From Rhodococcus sp. HM1 (GTDB lineage: Bacteria; Actinomycetota; Actinomycetes; Mycobacteriales; Mycobacteriaceae), in contig NZ_JALPTB010000002.1 of the NCBI RefSeq assembly GCF_023218075.1, forward strand, positions 124,001-188,000: DNA of 64,000 nucleotides. Direction: 5' to 3'. The notes under the pieces were generated by a model. It worked only from the letters and a program-made list of their open reading frames with translations. It did not search any database and had not been told where the DNA came from. A program made the position numbers and the translations under genes. Every line of letters begins with the position of its first letter. Position 1 is the first letter of the stretch. This document shows, piece by piece, positions 26,422 through 34,605 of this stretch.

Positions 26422-27353
26422 TCGAGGACCTGACGCAGGAAATCGCGGAGTCGGGGCTGGCCGAGATACTTGCCGATGCTGTGCCGCCAACTGCCGGTGT
26501 TCGACACCCCGACATCGGCGACCTTCCGCTGTCCGGCATGCAGGAAGTCGCCCGCGATCTGCCGGTCGAGTAATCCGCAGACCGGGTCGAGCGGGTCGTA
26601 TACGTTGGTCCATCGGCCGTCGCCGAGGCACCGCGCCGGCCAGCCGTCGTTGCGAGTCCACGGTGGCGTCAGCCCGTCCTGGACCTCCGAGATCCCCAAC
26701 GGGCTACCGACGGTGAGCAGCGCATCCACGCGCGGGGCGTCGTTGATCGCGGTCAGGGCGTCGTAGGCGATGACGCTGCCCAGGCTGTGTCCGACGACGA
26801 CGTGGGGTCCGGGCTGGGAATCGCCTTCCTGCAAGGCTTTCAAAGCTCGCTCGCGGATATCGCTGCGAATTCGGAAGGTTTCGCCCGGTCGCGGCGTGAA
26901 CGAAGCGTCGTAGAGGAAATGATGCACGTCGCGCAGGAACACCTGCATCAGCCGCTTCTTCATCGCGGGTGGCAGCGGGATCGCCTCCAGTTCCGTGTCC
27001 GGCAGCACGAGCGTTTCGCACTCGCCGGGAACGGGTTCGACCGTGGCGACTCCGACCTCGCGGCCCAGACGTTCGACGAACTCCCGCTCGTCGTCGGGCA
27101 GTTCGCAGATCCAGCCCGGATCCTGGACCTCGAACTCGGCGGCATCGTCCGGCCCGAGGGTGGACTCGTGGGCGGTGAACGCGGCAGCGGGCTGCGCGTA
27201 GAGCATGTCCGCCCAGTACACCATCGACGAGGTGACACCCATGGCGTCGAGGTCGAGGCCGTCGTCGTCGAACAGCGCGATCCGCCATTGGTCCAGAAGT
27301 TCGTCGGGGGCGGGCTTGTTGCCGATGCCGTGGACAAACGTTACGTGAGGCAT
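26418..27353 (-). CDS. Alpha/beta-hydrolase (serine hydrolase) of the conflict operon
   Basis: A 311-residue alpha/beta-hydrolase. It starts HVTFVHGIGNKPAP (oxyanion-loop HG) and has nucleophile Ser190 in VVVGHSLGSVIAYDAL. The acid is probably in NVYDPLDPVCG and the catalytic His in SWRHSIGKYLG. It resembles lipase- or esterase-like effectors of bacterial conflict systems; the substrate (lipid, ester or peptide) is unknown. It has no signal peptide. A GAAGGAG ribosome site precedes ATG 27353, and 15 bp separate it from the upstream TIR-STAND gene. It is the second gene of a four-gene operon. Confidence 0.78.
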   Translation of the reverse strand: MPHVTFVHGIGNKPAPDELLDQWRIALFDDDGLDLDAMGVTSSMVYWADMLYAQPAAAFTAHESTLGPDDAAEFEVQDPGWICELPDDEREFVERLGREVGVATVEPVPGECETLVLPDTELEAIPLPPAMKKRLMQVFLRDVHHFLYDASFTPRPGETFRIRSDIRERALKALQEGDSQPGPHVVVGHSLGSVIAYDALTAINDAPRVDALLTVGSPLGISEVQDGLTPPWTRNDGWPARCLGDGRWTNVYDPLDPVCGLLDRQIAGDFLHAGQRKVADVGVSNTGSWRHSIGKYLGQPRLRDFLRQVLE

Positions 27354-27368
27354 GGTGGTACTCCTTCG

Positions 27369-30300
27369 TCATTCGGTGTCGGTGCCGGGGGGAAGGTTCG
27401 GGCACAGCGGCTCGGGTTCGATGTCGGGGGAGATCCACTCGTGCCATTCCTCATCGGTCATGTTGCGGGTGAGTTTGGAACACAACATGTTCGACGCCTC
27501 CTCAGGGGTTGACGGTGGAAGGTTCCAGATCCGGAGGGTGCCATCTGTCCCGCCCGAGACGAGGCGCCTTCCGTCGGAGGTGAATGCGATGGCCGCTGCC
27601 CACCCCGCGTGGCCGGTCATGGGTACCGCGATCAGCCGTCCGGTCTCGGCGTCCCAGAGACGGATGTCGCCCTCGGAGCCGCCGGAGACGATGTAGCGCC
27701 CATCCGGGCTGTATTCGACGCCGGCCGCCCCGCCGCGGTGTCCGGGCATCTCCGGTCCGAGGAGCCGCCCGGTTTCGGTGTCCCACTGCCGCAACGCGGA
27801 GTCCGTTCCGCCGGCGACGATGCGAGTGCCGTCCGGACTGATTCCGACGGGGAACACGGCGGCCTTGTCCCCGGATTCCACGGTATCGATCGACTGTCCG
27901 GTTTCCGGATCCCACAGCTGGAGACCCTGGACGAACGAAACCGAGAAGATCCGGTGGCCGTGTGCGGCGAACCCGACCACCTGCACTTCGGGCCCGACTC
28001 GGATGGGATCGCCGATCGGTTGGCCGGTGTCGGCGTTCCACAGTCGAACGGTGCCGTCGTCGCCTCCGGATACCAGGCGGTGACCGTCGGGGCTGAAGTC
28101 GATTGCGTTGACTGTGCCCTCGTGCCGGGCCTGGACAGGATCGCCGATCGGTTGGCCGGTGTCGGCGTTCCACAGTCGAACGGTGCCGTCGTCGCCTGCG
28201 GAGGCGAGCCGGCGGCCGTCGGGGCTGAAGTCGACGGTCCGGACGGCACCTTGTTGTCCGGTGAGTGGAGCTCCGACGGGCAGGCCGGTGCCGATGTCCC
28301 ACACTCGAACGGTGCCGTCGTCGCCGCCGGAGACGAGGCGGTGCCCATCGTCCGTGGTCGCAATGGCTTGAATGGCACCGTGGTGCCCGGCGAGGGTTCC
28401 CAGCGGTTTTCCGGTGTCGAGGTCCCACAGGCGCAGAGACTCGTCGTCCAGGCTCGCGGACACGATGCGGCGGCTGTCCGTGTCGGTCGTGATGCCGTAG
28501 ACCATCCCGGCGTCGCCGGTCACCGGCAGTGCGGTGGTCGCGTCCCACGTCCGCACCGTCGCATCCCATCCCGCCGACAGCAACTGTCGGCCGTCCGGGC
28601 TGAATGCCATACCGGTCACGGGCCCGTCATGACCGGTGAGAGGTACGCCGATGGGTTGCTGCCGGTCGGTGTCCCAGGCGCGGATCGTCCCGTCGAATCC
28701 TCCCGAGACGACGCGTCGTCCGTCGGTGTCGAAGGCGACACTTGTCGCCGGACTCGGGGTAATCATGGGGTCGCCGATCTCACGGTGCGTTCCGACATTC
28801 CACAGTCGCACGGTGCCGTCGTCGCTGCCCGACACGATCTGCCGGCTGTCCGGGCTGAACGCGAGTGCCGTGACGACCCGAGTATGGCCCGTCATCGTCT
28901 CACCGACGAGGTCGTACCCAGGAGTGGACAGATTCCACAACCGGATTCCGTTGTCGGCGCTTCCGGTAGCGAGCCATCGTCCGTCCGGGCTGAACGCGGT
29001 CGACTGCACCGAACCACCGACGAGTGCGGTCACCGGTTCGCCGTCGAGCTGCCCGGTGTTCGGATCCCACCAGCGGAGCGCCCCATCGGATTGCGTCGAA
29101 AGGATCCGGGATCCGTCGTCGGTGAATGCCAGGCTCGACACCATCGCCGTCGGGTCGTTTGTCGGGCTGCCGATCGGTTGGCCTGTCGTGGAATCCCATA
29201 CACGGACGACGCCGGCGTAGTCGCCCGATGCGATTCGCTTTCCATCCGGACTGAATACCGTCCGGAACACGCCCATGTCGCCGTGCTGCATCGGGTCGAG
29301 GACGGGCAGACCGGTTTGCGAATCCCACACTCGCACAGTGCCGGCATCGTCACCGGTGACGATGAGTGTGCCGTCGGGACTGTAGGTGGCGCTGTGGATC
29401 AACGCCGGAGCTTCGATGATCTTCAGGATGTCACGACGGGCGACGAGTGCGCCGAGCAGTGCACCGGAATCCGTTTCGGCGACATGGGGAGCGGCGAGCA
29501 GCTGATCGATCGCACGAACCTCACTCCCGATGCTGCCACCGGCGAGAACCGACTGAGCCTCGGCCACCAGCCGCGACGCGACCGCCTCGTCGCTTCGAGT
29601 GTCGGCGAGGCGCTCGGAGTGCAGCGCCCAGCCGGATGCAGCGGTTGCGGCGAGGGCAACGACGACCATCCCTGCAAGTACCGTCCGCAGCTTCCGCGAC
29701 TGCTTCTGCAGGACGGTGGCGTATTCCTGAGCTTTCTGCCTCGCTTCCGTTTCCGCAACGGCCAGCGCTTCCGCCGCCTCTTGCTTCTCTCGCGCCGCCT
29801 CCAACTCCGCTTCGCGGCGGAGCTTTTCGTCGGCAACACGTTGGTCCTCCCGTTGCCGCGATGCGAGGAGGTACGGTCGAACCGGACTGAGGCGGTCCCG
29901 GAAGCCCTTTCGCGCAGACAAGGTTTCGGCGTCGGTCAGACGTTCGCCCTCGAGTAGCCACGCCTCTTGCCGATTGTTCTTCCGCCACGCCGCGGCAGCT
30001 CGTTCGAGCGCGTCGGCCTCCCGGAGGTTGTCGCGTTCCTCGTGGAGCCAGCCGGCGAGGTCGGTCCATTGCCGCAGCAGGCTTTCCAGGGCGACTTCGA
30101 CGACGACGTCGCCGTCGCGCTCACCTTTGACGAGGAGCCGACGCGCGACCATCGCGTCGAGCAGCGGCCGGCTCTGCGCGGGTAGGTCGGACCAGCGGGC
30201 GAGGCGGCGCATCGGCTGGTCGGTGTACTGGTCGATGTTCGCCAGCCACGGGACGAACGCGGCGCGCAGGTGCTCGAGTTGTGTGCTGCGTTCGTCGGGA

Positions 30301-31736
30301 TCGGAGGAAAGCAGGTTGTCGATCTCGGTCTGGACGACCGCGTGCATGCCACCCATCGCCGTGTATTCGGCGAGGGTGAGTCGCCCGGAGCTGCCGTAGT
30401 CCTCGTGCAGCCGGGCCATGGTGAGGGCCAGCAGCGGGAGGGTGTCGGCGCCTTGCCCGCACGCGGACAGCAGCCGGTTCAGCAGGGCGGGCTCGACCTC
30501 GAGGGGACGTCCCGCGGCGGTGGCGCGGGCCGCGGGACCGCACACGACTTCCTTGAACTCGGTGCGCGGCATCGGTTTGAGCTCGTTGAACAGTTCGGAT
30601 CGCACGTCCGTCAGCTCCGGGACGGTTTGCAGCGTCTCGAAACGGTCGGAGCGAATCGTCGCTGCGACGAGTAGCAGGGGCTCGTCGTCGCCGGGGGAGT
30701 GACGTGTGATGCGGGCGAGCAGTGTCAGAAACTGCGACGCCTGGGGTCCCGCGTCCGCCGCGAACAGTTCTTCGGCCTGATCGACCGGCAGGATCAGGGT
30801 CGGCAGGGGTGTATTGCCGGTGTCATGGAGCAGCCGGTCGGATGCCTTCTGTCGAATCTCCCTCAGCCACTGGGTGACCCGTGCGGCATCGCCCGATCGA
30901 CACGTCGCTTTGATCTCACCCAGCGGGGGTGCGGGCAACCCCAATTCGGTGCGTGTCGTATGAATCGCGCGGGCCAGTCCGTGCTCGCCGGTCAACGCGG
31001 CGCGCTCGGGGCGCACGATGCCCAGGGGGAGGAAGTGCCGGTCGTCGCGGCGCAACCGGGGGAGCAGGCCCGCTCGCAGAAACGACGACTTGCCCGCACC
31101 GGACGGCCCCAGCACGACGAACAGCGACGCGGACCCCGACGCCCGCATGCCCCGCAGTTTGTCGAGCCCACTGATGATCTGCTCGTCGCGGCCGAAGAAG
31201 ACGGCGGCGTCCTGCTCTTCGAGAGGTTCCCACCCGCGGTAAGGAGCCCGGTCCGGGTCGCCGGGCGGTGGCCACGCGAAATGTTCGGCACCCACCCCGG
31301 CGTCGCGCAGGCCGCGCAGCAGCCTTCGCAGCCCCTCGGTACGGAACACGATCGGTTCGCCGTCGACCGTGATCTCGGTGGTCGGCCCGTCACCGAACAG
31401 GTCGCAATGTTGCCATTCGTGGGTGTACCGGCCGGCCGTCGCGTCGAGGCGGGCGCAGAAGATCCGTTTGTTCAGAGTTTCGGCAGTGCGGTATTCGTTG
31501 GTGCATTCCTGCGACGACTCCCAGTCGGTCGAGAGCAGGCACACGACGGCCTCGCAGCGTGCCGCGGTCCGGGTGAGCGCATCGCGCCACCGCACCCCCG
31601 GCGCCAGCCCGGTCTCCGGATCGATGTCGAGGAAGATCTCCCCGGCCAGGCTCGGTTCGTTCTCGACGAGCCAGCGCATGAGCGCGACCGCCTGCCGGCT
31701 GTCTCGGCTGGAATGGCTCAGGAATATGCGGGTCAT
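27369..31736 (-). CDS. TIR-nSTAND-WD40 protein (bacterial NLR-like sensor/effector)
   Basis: 1455 residues. TIR domain at 1-150 (IFLSHSSRDSRQAV; LLSTDWESSQECTNEY with Glu81 at the NADase glutamate position). nSTAND NTPase at about 170-600 with Walker A GPSGAGKSSFL (210-220) and Walker B LPTLILPVDQAEE (Asp319). A charged coiled coil at about 630-685, one membrane segment at about 686-705 (VLAGMVVVALAATAASGWAL), then about 15 WD40 repeats (780-1400) with FSPDG, DGTVRLW and DTG motifs. This is the architecture of self-versus-nonself sensors: the repeats recognise a trigger, the NTPase oligomerises and the TIR depletes NAD+. It heads the operon; function is inferred from architecture. Confidence 0.88.
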   Translation of the reverse strand: MTRIFLSHSSRDSRQAVALMRWLVENEPSLAGEIFLDIDPETGLAPGVRWRDALTRTAARCEAVVCLLSTDWESSQECTNEYRTAETLNKRIFCARLDATAGRYTHEWQHCDLFGDGPTTEITVDGEPIVFRTEGLRRLLRGLRDAGVGAEHFAWPPPGDPDRAPYRGWEPLEEQDAAVFFGRDEQIISGLDKLRGMRASGSASLFVVLGPSGAGKSSFLRAGLLPRLRRDDRHFLPLGIVRPERAALTGEHGLARAIHTTRTELGLPAPPLGEIKATCRSGDAARVTQWLREIRQKASDRLLHDTGNTPLPTLILPVDQAEELFAADAGPQASQFLTLLARITRHSPGDDEPLLLVAATIRSDRFETLQTVPELTDVRSELFNELKPMPRTEFKEVVCGPAARATAAGRPLEVEPALLNRLLSACGQGADTLPLLALTMARLHEDYGSSGRLTLAEYTAMGGMHAVVQTEIDNLLSSDPDERSTQLEHLRAAFVPWLANIDQYTDQPMRRLARWSDLPAQSRPLLDAMVARRLLVKGERDGDVVVEVALESLLRQWTDLAGWLHEERDNLREADALERAAAAWRKNNRQEAWLLEGERLTDAETLSARKGFRDRLSPVRPYLLASRQREDQRVADEKLRREAELEAAREKQEAAEALAVAETEARQKAQEYATVLQKQSRKLRTVLAGMVVVALAATAASGWALHSERLADTRSDEAVASRLVAEAQSVLAGGSIGSEVRAIDQLLAAPHVAETDSGALLGALVARRDILKIIEAPALIHSATYSPDGTLIVTGDDAGTVRVWDSQTGLPVLDPMQHGDMGVFRTVFSPDGKRIASGDYAGVVRVWDSTTGQPIGSPTNDPTAMVSSLAFTDDGSRILSTQSDGALRWWDPNTGQLDGEPVTALVGGSVQSTAFSPDGRWLATGSADNGIRLWNLSTPGYDLVGETMTGHTRVVTALAFSPDSRQIVSGSDDGTVRLWNVGTHREIGDPMITPSPATSVAFDTDGRRVVSGGFDGTIRAWDTDRQQPIGVPLTGHDGPVTGMAFSPDGRQLLSAGWDATVRTWDATTALPVTGDAGMVYGITTDTDSRRIVSASLDDESLRLWDLDTGKPLGTLAGHHGAIQAIATTDDGHRLVSGGDDGTVRVWDIGTGLPVGAPLTGQQGAVRTVDFSPDGRRLASAGDDGTVRLWNADTGQPIGDPVQARHEGTVNAIDFSPDGHRLVSGGDDGTVRLWNADTGQPIGDPIRVGPEVQVVGFAAHGHRIFSVSFVQGLQLWDPETGQSIDTVESGDKAAVFPVGISPDGTRIVAGGTDSALRQWDTETGRLLGPEMPGHRGGAAGVEYSPDGRYIVSGGSEGDIRLWDAETGRLIAVPMTGHAGWAAAIAFTSDGRRLVSGGTDGTLRIWNLPPSTPEEASNMLCSKLTRNMTDEEWHEWISPDIEPEPLCPNLPPGTDTE
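28006..28197 (-). repeat. Identical 60-bp segments in adjacent WD40 repeats
   Basis: 28006-28065 and 28138-28197 are identical over 60 bp, one 132-bp (44-codon) WD40 unit apart. They encode the DDGTVRLWNADTGQPIGDP segment of two adjacent blades, and neighbouring units are also close. This points to recent unit duplication or gene conversion. Confidence 0.85.
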
Positions 31737-31847
31737 CGTCCGCTCCGCTCGCTGCGGGGAAACTATGACCTCAGCGTTCCGCGCGGTGTCGTCGCAGGCA
31801 CGAGTAGCCGACTACTCGATTTTCGCCGTCGCCTGCCGATCGACGCG

Positions 31848-31894
31848 GTGACTGCGAATCCGCTCACTCTGCAGTGCGAGCGGATTCCGAATCG
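31848..31894. repeat. Hairpin repeat, copy C
   Basis: Aligns without gaps to copies A and B and contains GCGGATTCCGAAT. It overlaps the stop and last codons of the CMD-like gene and lies about 110 bp upstream of the TIR-nSTAND start, so copies B and C bracket the conflict operon in the same orientation. Confidence 0.7.
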
Positions 31895-32442
31895 GTGGGC
31901 GAGTTCGACGCGGGGAAATCGCGTTCGATGCGCAGGGTGCGGATCGTGGTCGCCAGACCGTCGTATTGCGTGATCAGCAGGCAGAATTCGATCAAGCGGC
32001 GGACGTCGAGGTGCTCGGCCAGCGCCGACCACGTCTCGTCGGTGAGGTCCTTGGTCGCGACCAGTTCGTCGACTGCGGCGAGCAGCGCACGGTGACGCGG
32101 GCTCCACCCCTCGGCCTGCGGCCCCTCGATGACACGCTGCAGGATCTCGGCGGTCACACCCGCGCGACGACCGAGCCGCACGTGGTGGTCCATCTCGTAG
32201 TCGCAGCCGCGCAGGTGCGCGACGCGCAGGATGACGAGTTCGGATTCGTGGCGGGGGAGCTTGCCGCCGGGCATCAGCTTGCCGGAGTAGTGCAGCCAGC
32301 CGCGGAACAGGCCGCCGGCGCGACCCAGTGTGCCGAACAGGTGCGCGTCCGAGGTTCCTGCCGCCAGTGACAGGACGCGCCAGGCGATCCAGTTGACCGG
32401 GCCGAGTTGACGGAACCGTCCGGGCGTGATGCGGGGCGTCAT
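31864..32442 (-). CDS. Carboxymuconolactone decarboxylase/AhpD-like family protein
   Basis: 192 residues, CMD fold. The key segment is HESELVILRVAHLRGCDYEMDHHVRLGRRAGV. For comparison, AhpD has a CxxC plus His; here the second cysteine is replaced (CDYE), leaving one Cys and the following His, so a classical disulfide reductase role is unlikely. ATG 32442 starts 5 bp after the GntR stop, in the same minus-strand string. A similar gene lies between lpd and ramB in mycobacteria as I recall, so it may be part of the ancestral backbone. The C-terminal residues are encoded by repeat copy C. Confidence 0.8.
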   Translation of the reverse strand: MTPRITPGRFRQLGPVNWIAWRVLSLAAGTSDAHLFGTLGRAGGLFRGWLHYSGKLMPGGKLPRHESELVILRVAHLRGCDYEMDHHVRLGRRAGVTAEILQRVIEGPQAEGWSPRHRALLAAVDELVATKDLTDETWSALAEHLDVRRLIEFCLLITQYDGLATTIRTLRIERDFPASNSPTDSESARTAE

Positions 32443-32447
32443 GCGCG

Positions 32448-33134
32448 CTAGTCTCGCACGGCCCGCGAGAGCCGGGCCATCGTCCGCGCCGCCTCGGTGC
32501 GTTGCACGATCGCCGCGCACGCGTCGACGATGTGCTCGCGCAGCCGGGTGTGCGCGTCGTCCAGTCTTCCGTCGAGTACCGCCTCCGCGACGGCGATGTG
32601 CTCCTCGACGGCGCGCTCCACCCGCTCCGGGACGAGCTCGTCGAACATCCGGACCGTGCGTACCTTCGCGTTGACCGAATCGAGCGCGTCGCACAGGGCG
32701 TCGTTCCCCGACGCGGCGAGCAGGGCCAGGTGGAACTCCTCGTCGAGCGTGACGAACCCCGAGTCGGGAGCAGGGGGGTCGTCGCGGAAACGGCGCCACC
32801 GCTCGAGTTCGGCCCTGAGCAGGTCCCGGTCGTGGACGACCACCCCGGACAATGCGCGCGTGATGCCGCGTAATTCGAGCGTGGCGCGCAGTTCGTAGAG
32901 GTCGCCGAGGTCCTCGAAGCGCGGACGGTACGGGAAGAGCCCGTGTTCGCGTCGCTCGACGAGACCCTCGGACACGAGGCGGGCCAGGGCCTCCCGCACC
33001 GGTGTGCGGGAGACCCCGTACAGCTCGGCGAGCCGTTCCTCGCTGAGTCGCTCGTCGGGGGAGACGGTGCCCGCTGTCAGATCGGCGCGCAGCGCCCGGT
33101 AGACGCGCTCCCGCCGGGTGCCGCCGGAGAACAT
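32448..33134 (-). CDS. GntR-family regulator with FCD ligand domain
   Basis: A 228-residue FadR-subfamily GntR protein. The winged helix reads RLAELYGVSRTPVREALARL with EGLVERREHGLF as wing, and the C-terminal FCD domain has helix DLYELRATLELRGI and metal-type residues in DEEFHLALLAASGN. Its ATG overlaps the urtE stop by one base, so it is co-transcribed with the urea transporter genes and likely regulates them. The palindrome upstream of urtA at 37972-37985 is a candidate site. The ligand might be urea, a urea precursor or a dicarboxylate; this is not shown. Confidence 0.88.
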   Translation of the reverse strand: MFSGGTRRERVYRALRADLTAGTVSPDERLSEERLAELYGVSRTPVREALARLVSEGLVERREHGLFPYRPRFEDLGDLYELRATLELRGITRALSGVVVHDRDLLRAELERWRRFRDDPPAPDSGFVTLDEEFHLALLAASGNDALCDALDSVNAKVRTVRMFDELVPERVERAVEEHIAVAEAVLDGRLDDAHTRLREHIVDACAAIVQRTEAARTMARLSRAVRD

Positions 33135-33826
33135 CAGATTGCCATCGCGCTGCGAACGGTACGAGCGGCGTCGGCGCCTCCTTCGCCGGTCGCGGTGATG
33201 CGTCCCGATTCCAGGACGTAGTAGTGGCGGGCGTTGTCGAGGGCGAATCCGATGTGCTGCTCGACGAGCAGCACCCCGAGGTCGCCGCGCCGGCTCAGGT
33301 CCACGATCGTCTTCTCGATCTCCTGAACGACGGACGGCTGGATACCCTCGGTCGGTTCGTCGAGAATGAGCATCCGTGGACGGGTGATCAGCGCGCGGGC
33401 GATGGCGAGCTGCTGGCGCTGGCCGCCGGACAACAGGCCCGCGCGGCGATCGAGCAGCGGAACCAGCGCAGGGAACAGATCGAGCATCTCCGCGATCAGC
33501 GCCTTGCCGTTCTTGCGGCCGTCCGCGACCACCTGCAGGTTCTCGGCGCAGGTGAGCTGCCCGAAGGACTGCTGGCCCTGCGGAACGTACGCGAGGCCCC
33601 GGGCCACGCGCGCCGCCGGGCGCAACCCGGTGATGTCCTCACCGTCGAGCAGGATCTTGCCGGAGGCGACCGGCAGCAGCCCGACGGCGGCGCGCAGCAG
33701 GGTGGTCTTGCCGGCACCGTTGTGGCCCATGACGGCGACGACCCCGTCGGACGGGACCGTGATCGTGGCCCCGTGGATGATCTCGGTGCGTCCGTAACCG
33801 GTACGGACGTCGACGAGTTCGAGCAT
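33134..33826 (-). CDS. urtE: Urea ABC transporter ATP-binding subunit UrtE
   Basis: A 230-residue LivF-type ATPase with Walker A GHNGAGKTTLL, Q-loop region YVPQGQQSFGQLTCAENL, signature LLSGGQRQQLAIARAL, Walker B MLILDEPTEGIQPS and H-loop VLLVEQHIGFA. The PQGQQ(S/I)F sequence and EGIQPSVVQEIE are typical of UrtE compared with branched-chain amino acid LivF. ATG 33826 is directly coupled to the urtD stop. With UrtD it powers high-affinity urea uptake. It is the fifth gene of the urtABCDE operon. Confidence 0.93.
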   Translation of the reverse strand: MLELVDVRTGYGRTEIIHGATITVPSDGVVAVMGHNGAGKTTLLRAAVGLLPVASGKILLDGEDITGLRPAARVARGLAYVPQGQQSFGQLTCAENLQVVADGRKNGKALIAEMLDLFPALVPLLDRRAGLLSGGQRQQLAIARALITRPRMLILDEPTEGIQPSVVQEIEKTIVDLSRRGDLGVLLVEQHIGFALDNARHYYVLESGRITATGEGGADAARTVRSAMAI

Positions 33827-34605
33827 CAGATCGCCTCCTCGAGGCTCGCGGTACCCAGGTAGACCTGCTGGACCTGCGGATCGTTCTGCACCTCTTCGAC
33901 GGTGCCTTCGGCGATGATCTTGCCGCGCGCGAGCACCGTCACCGAGGTCGCGAACGCGCGCATGAAGTCCATGTCGTGCTCGACGACGACGGTGCGCTCG
34001 GCGCCGATGCGGCGCAGCAGCTGCCCGGTCTCCTCGCGTTCGTCGTGGCTCATGCCGGCGACGGGTTCGTCGAGCAGCAGCACGTCGGAGTTCTGCACCA
34101 GGAGCATGCCGATCTCGAGCCACTGCTTCTGGCCGTGCGCGAGGATCCCGGCGGGGATGTCGCGATGGGCCGCGAGGCCGGTGGTTTCCAGTGCCTCCTC
34201 GATCTGCGGCAGCACGTCCTTGCGGCGGCGCAGCATCTGCCACGGGCTGCGGCCGGCGCCGGCGGCGATGTCGAGATTCTGCAGCACCGTCAGCTCCTCG
34301 AATACCGACGCCGTCTGGAACGTGCGGCCGACGCCGAGCCGGGCGATCTTGTGGACCTTCTTGCCGAGAAGTTCGACCCCGGACTTGGTGACCGACCCGG
34401 TCGCGGGGACGAGACCGGTGATGGCGTCGACGAGCGTGGTCTTCCCGGCGCCGTTGGGGCCGATGAGGAATCGCAGATCGCCCTGTAGCAGCGTCAGGTC
34501 GACACCGTCGACGGCGGTGAATCCGTCGAACTGCACTCGCAGATCACGGATTTCGAGGTATTGGCTGGACATTCCGGCGTTGCCGCCGAAGGTGGGTTCG
34601 GTCAT
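33826..34605 (-). CDS. urtD: Urea ABC transporter ATP-binding subunit UrtD
   Basis: A 259-residue LivG-type ATPase: Walker A GPNGAGKTTLVDAITG, VGRTFQTASVFEELTVLQNL, LAHGQKQWLEIGMLL (the UrtD version of the signature), Walker B VLLLDEPVAGMSHDE and VVVEHDMDFMRAFA. GMSHDER is a UrtD marker. ATG 34605 overlaps the urtC stop; an in-frame upstream extension lies inside urtC and is not used. ATG 34533-34535 region codons (MSSQYL) are a weaker alternative start. Confidence 0.93.
   Translation of the reverse strand: MTEPTFGGNAGMSSQYLEIRDLRVQFDGFTAVDGVDLTLLQGDLRFLIGPNGAGKTTLVDAITGLVPATGSVTKSGVELLGKKVHKIARLGVGRTFQTASVFEELTVLQNLDIAAGAGRSPWQMLRRRKDVLPQIEEALETTGLAAHRDIPAGILAHGQKQWLEIGMLLVQNSDVLLLDEPVAGMSHDEREETGQLLRRIGAERTVVVEHDMDFMRAFATSVTVLARGKIIAEGTVEEVQNDPQVQQVYLGTASLEEAI

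Noticed and set aside
27609-29957. Very long plus-strand frame opposite the WD40 region
   Set aside because: It is a shadow of the repetitive WD40 codons in high-GC DNA; composition is unlike a real protein and the minus-strand gene has clear domains.
24056-31900. Transposon or integrase remnants around the conflict operon
   Set aside because: No transposase, integrase, tRNA gene or target-site duplication was seen; only the three hairpin repeats.
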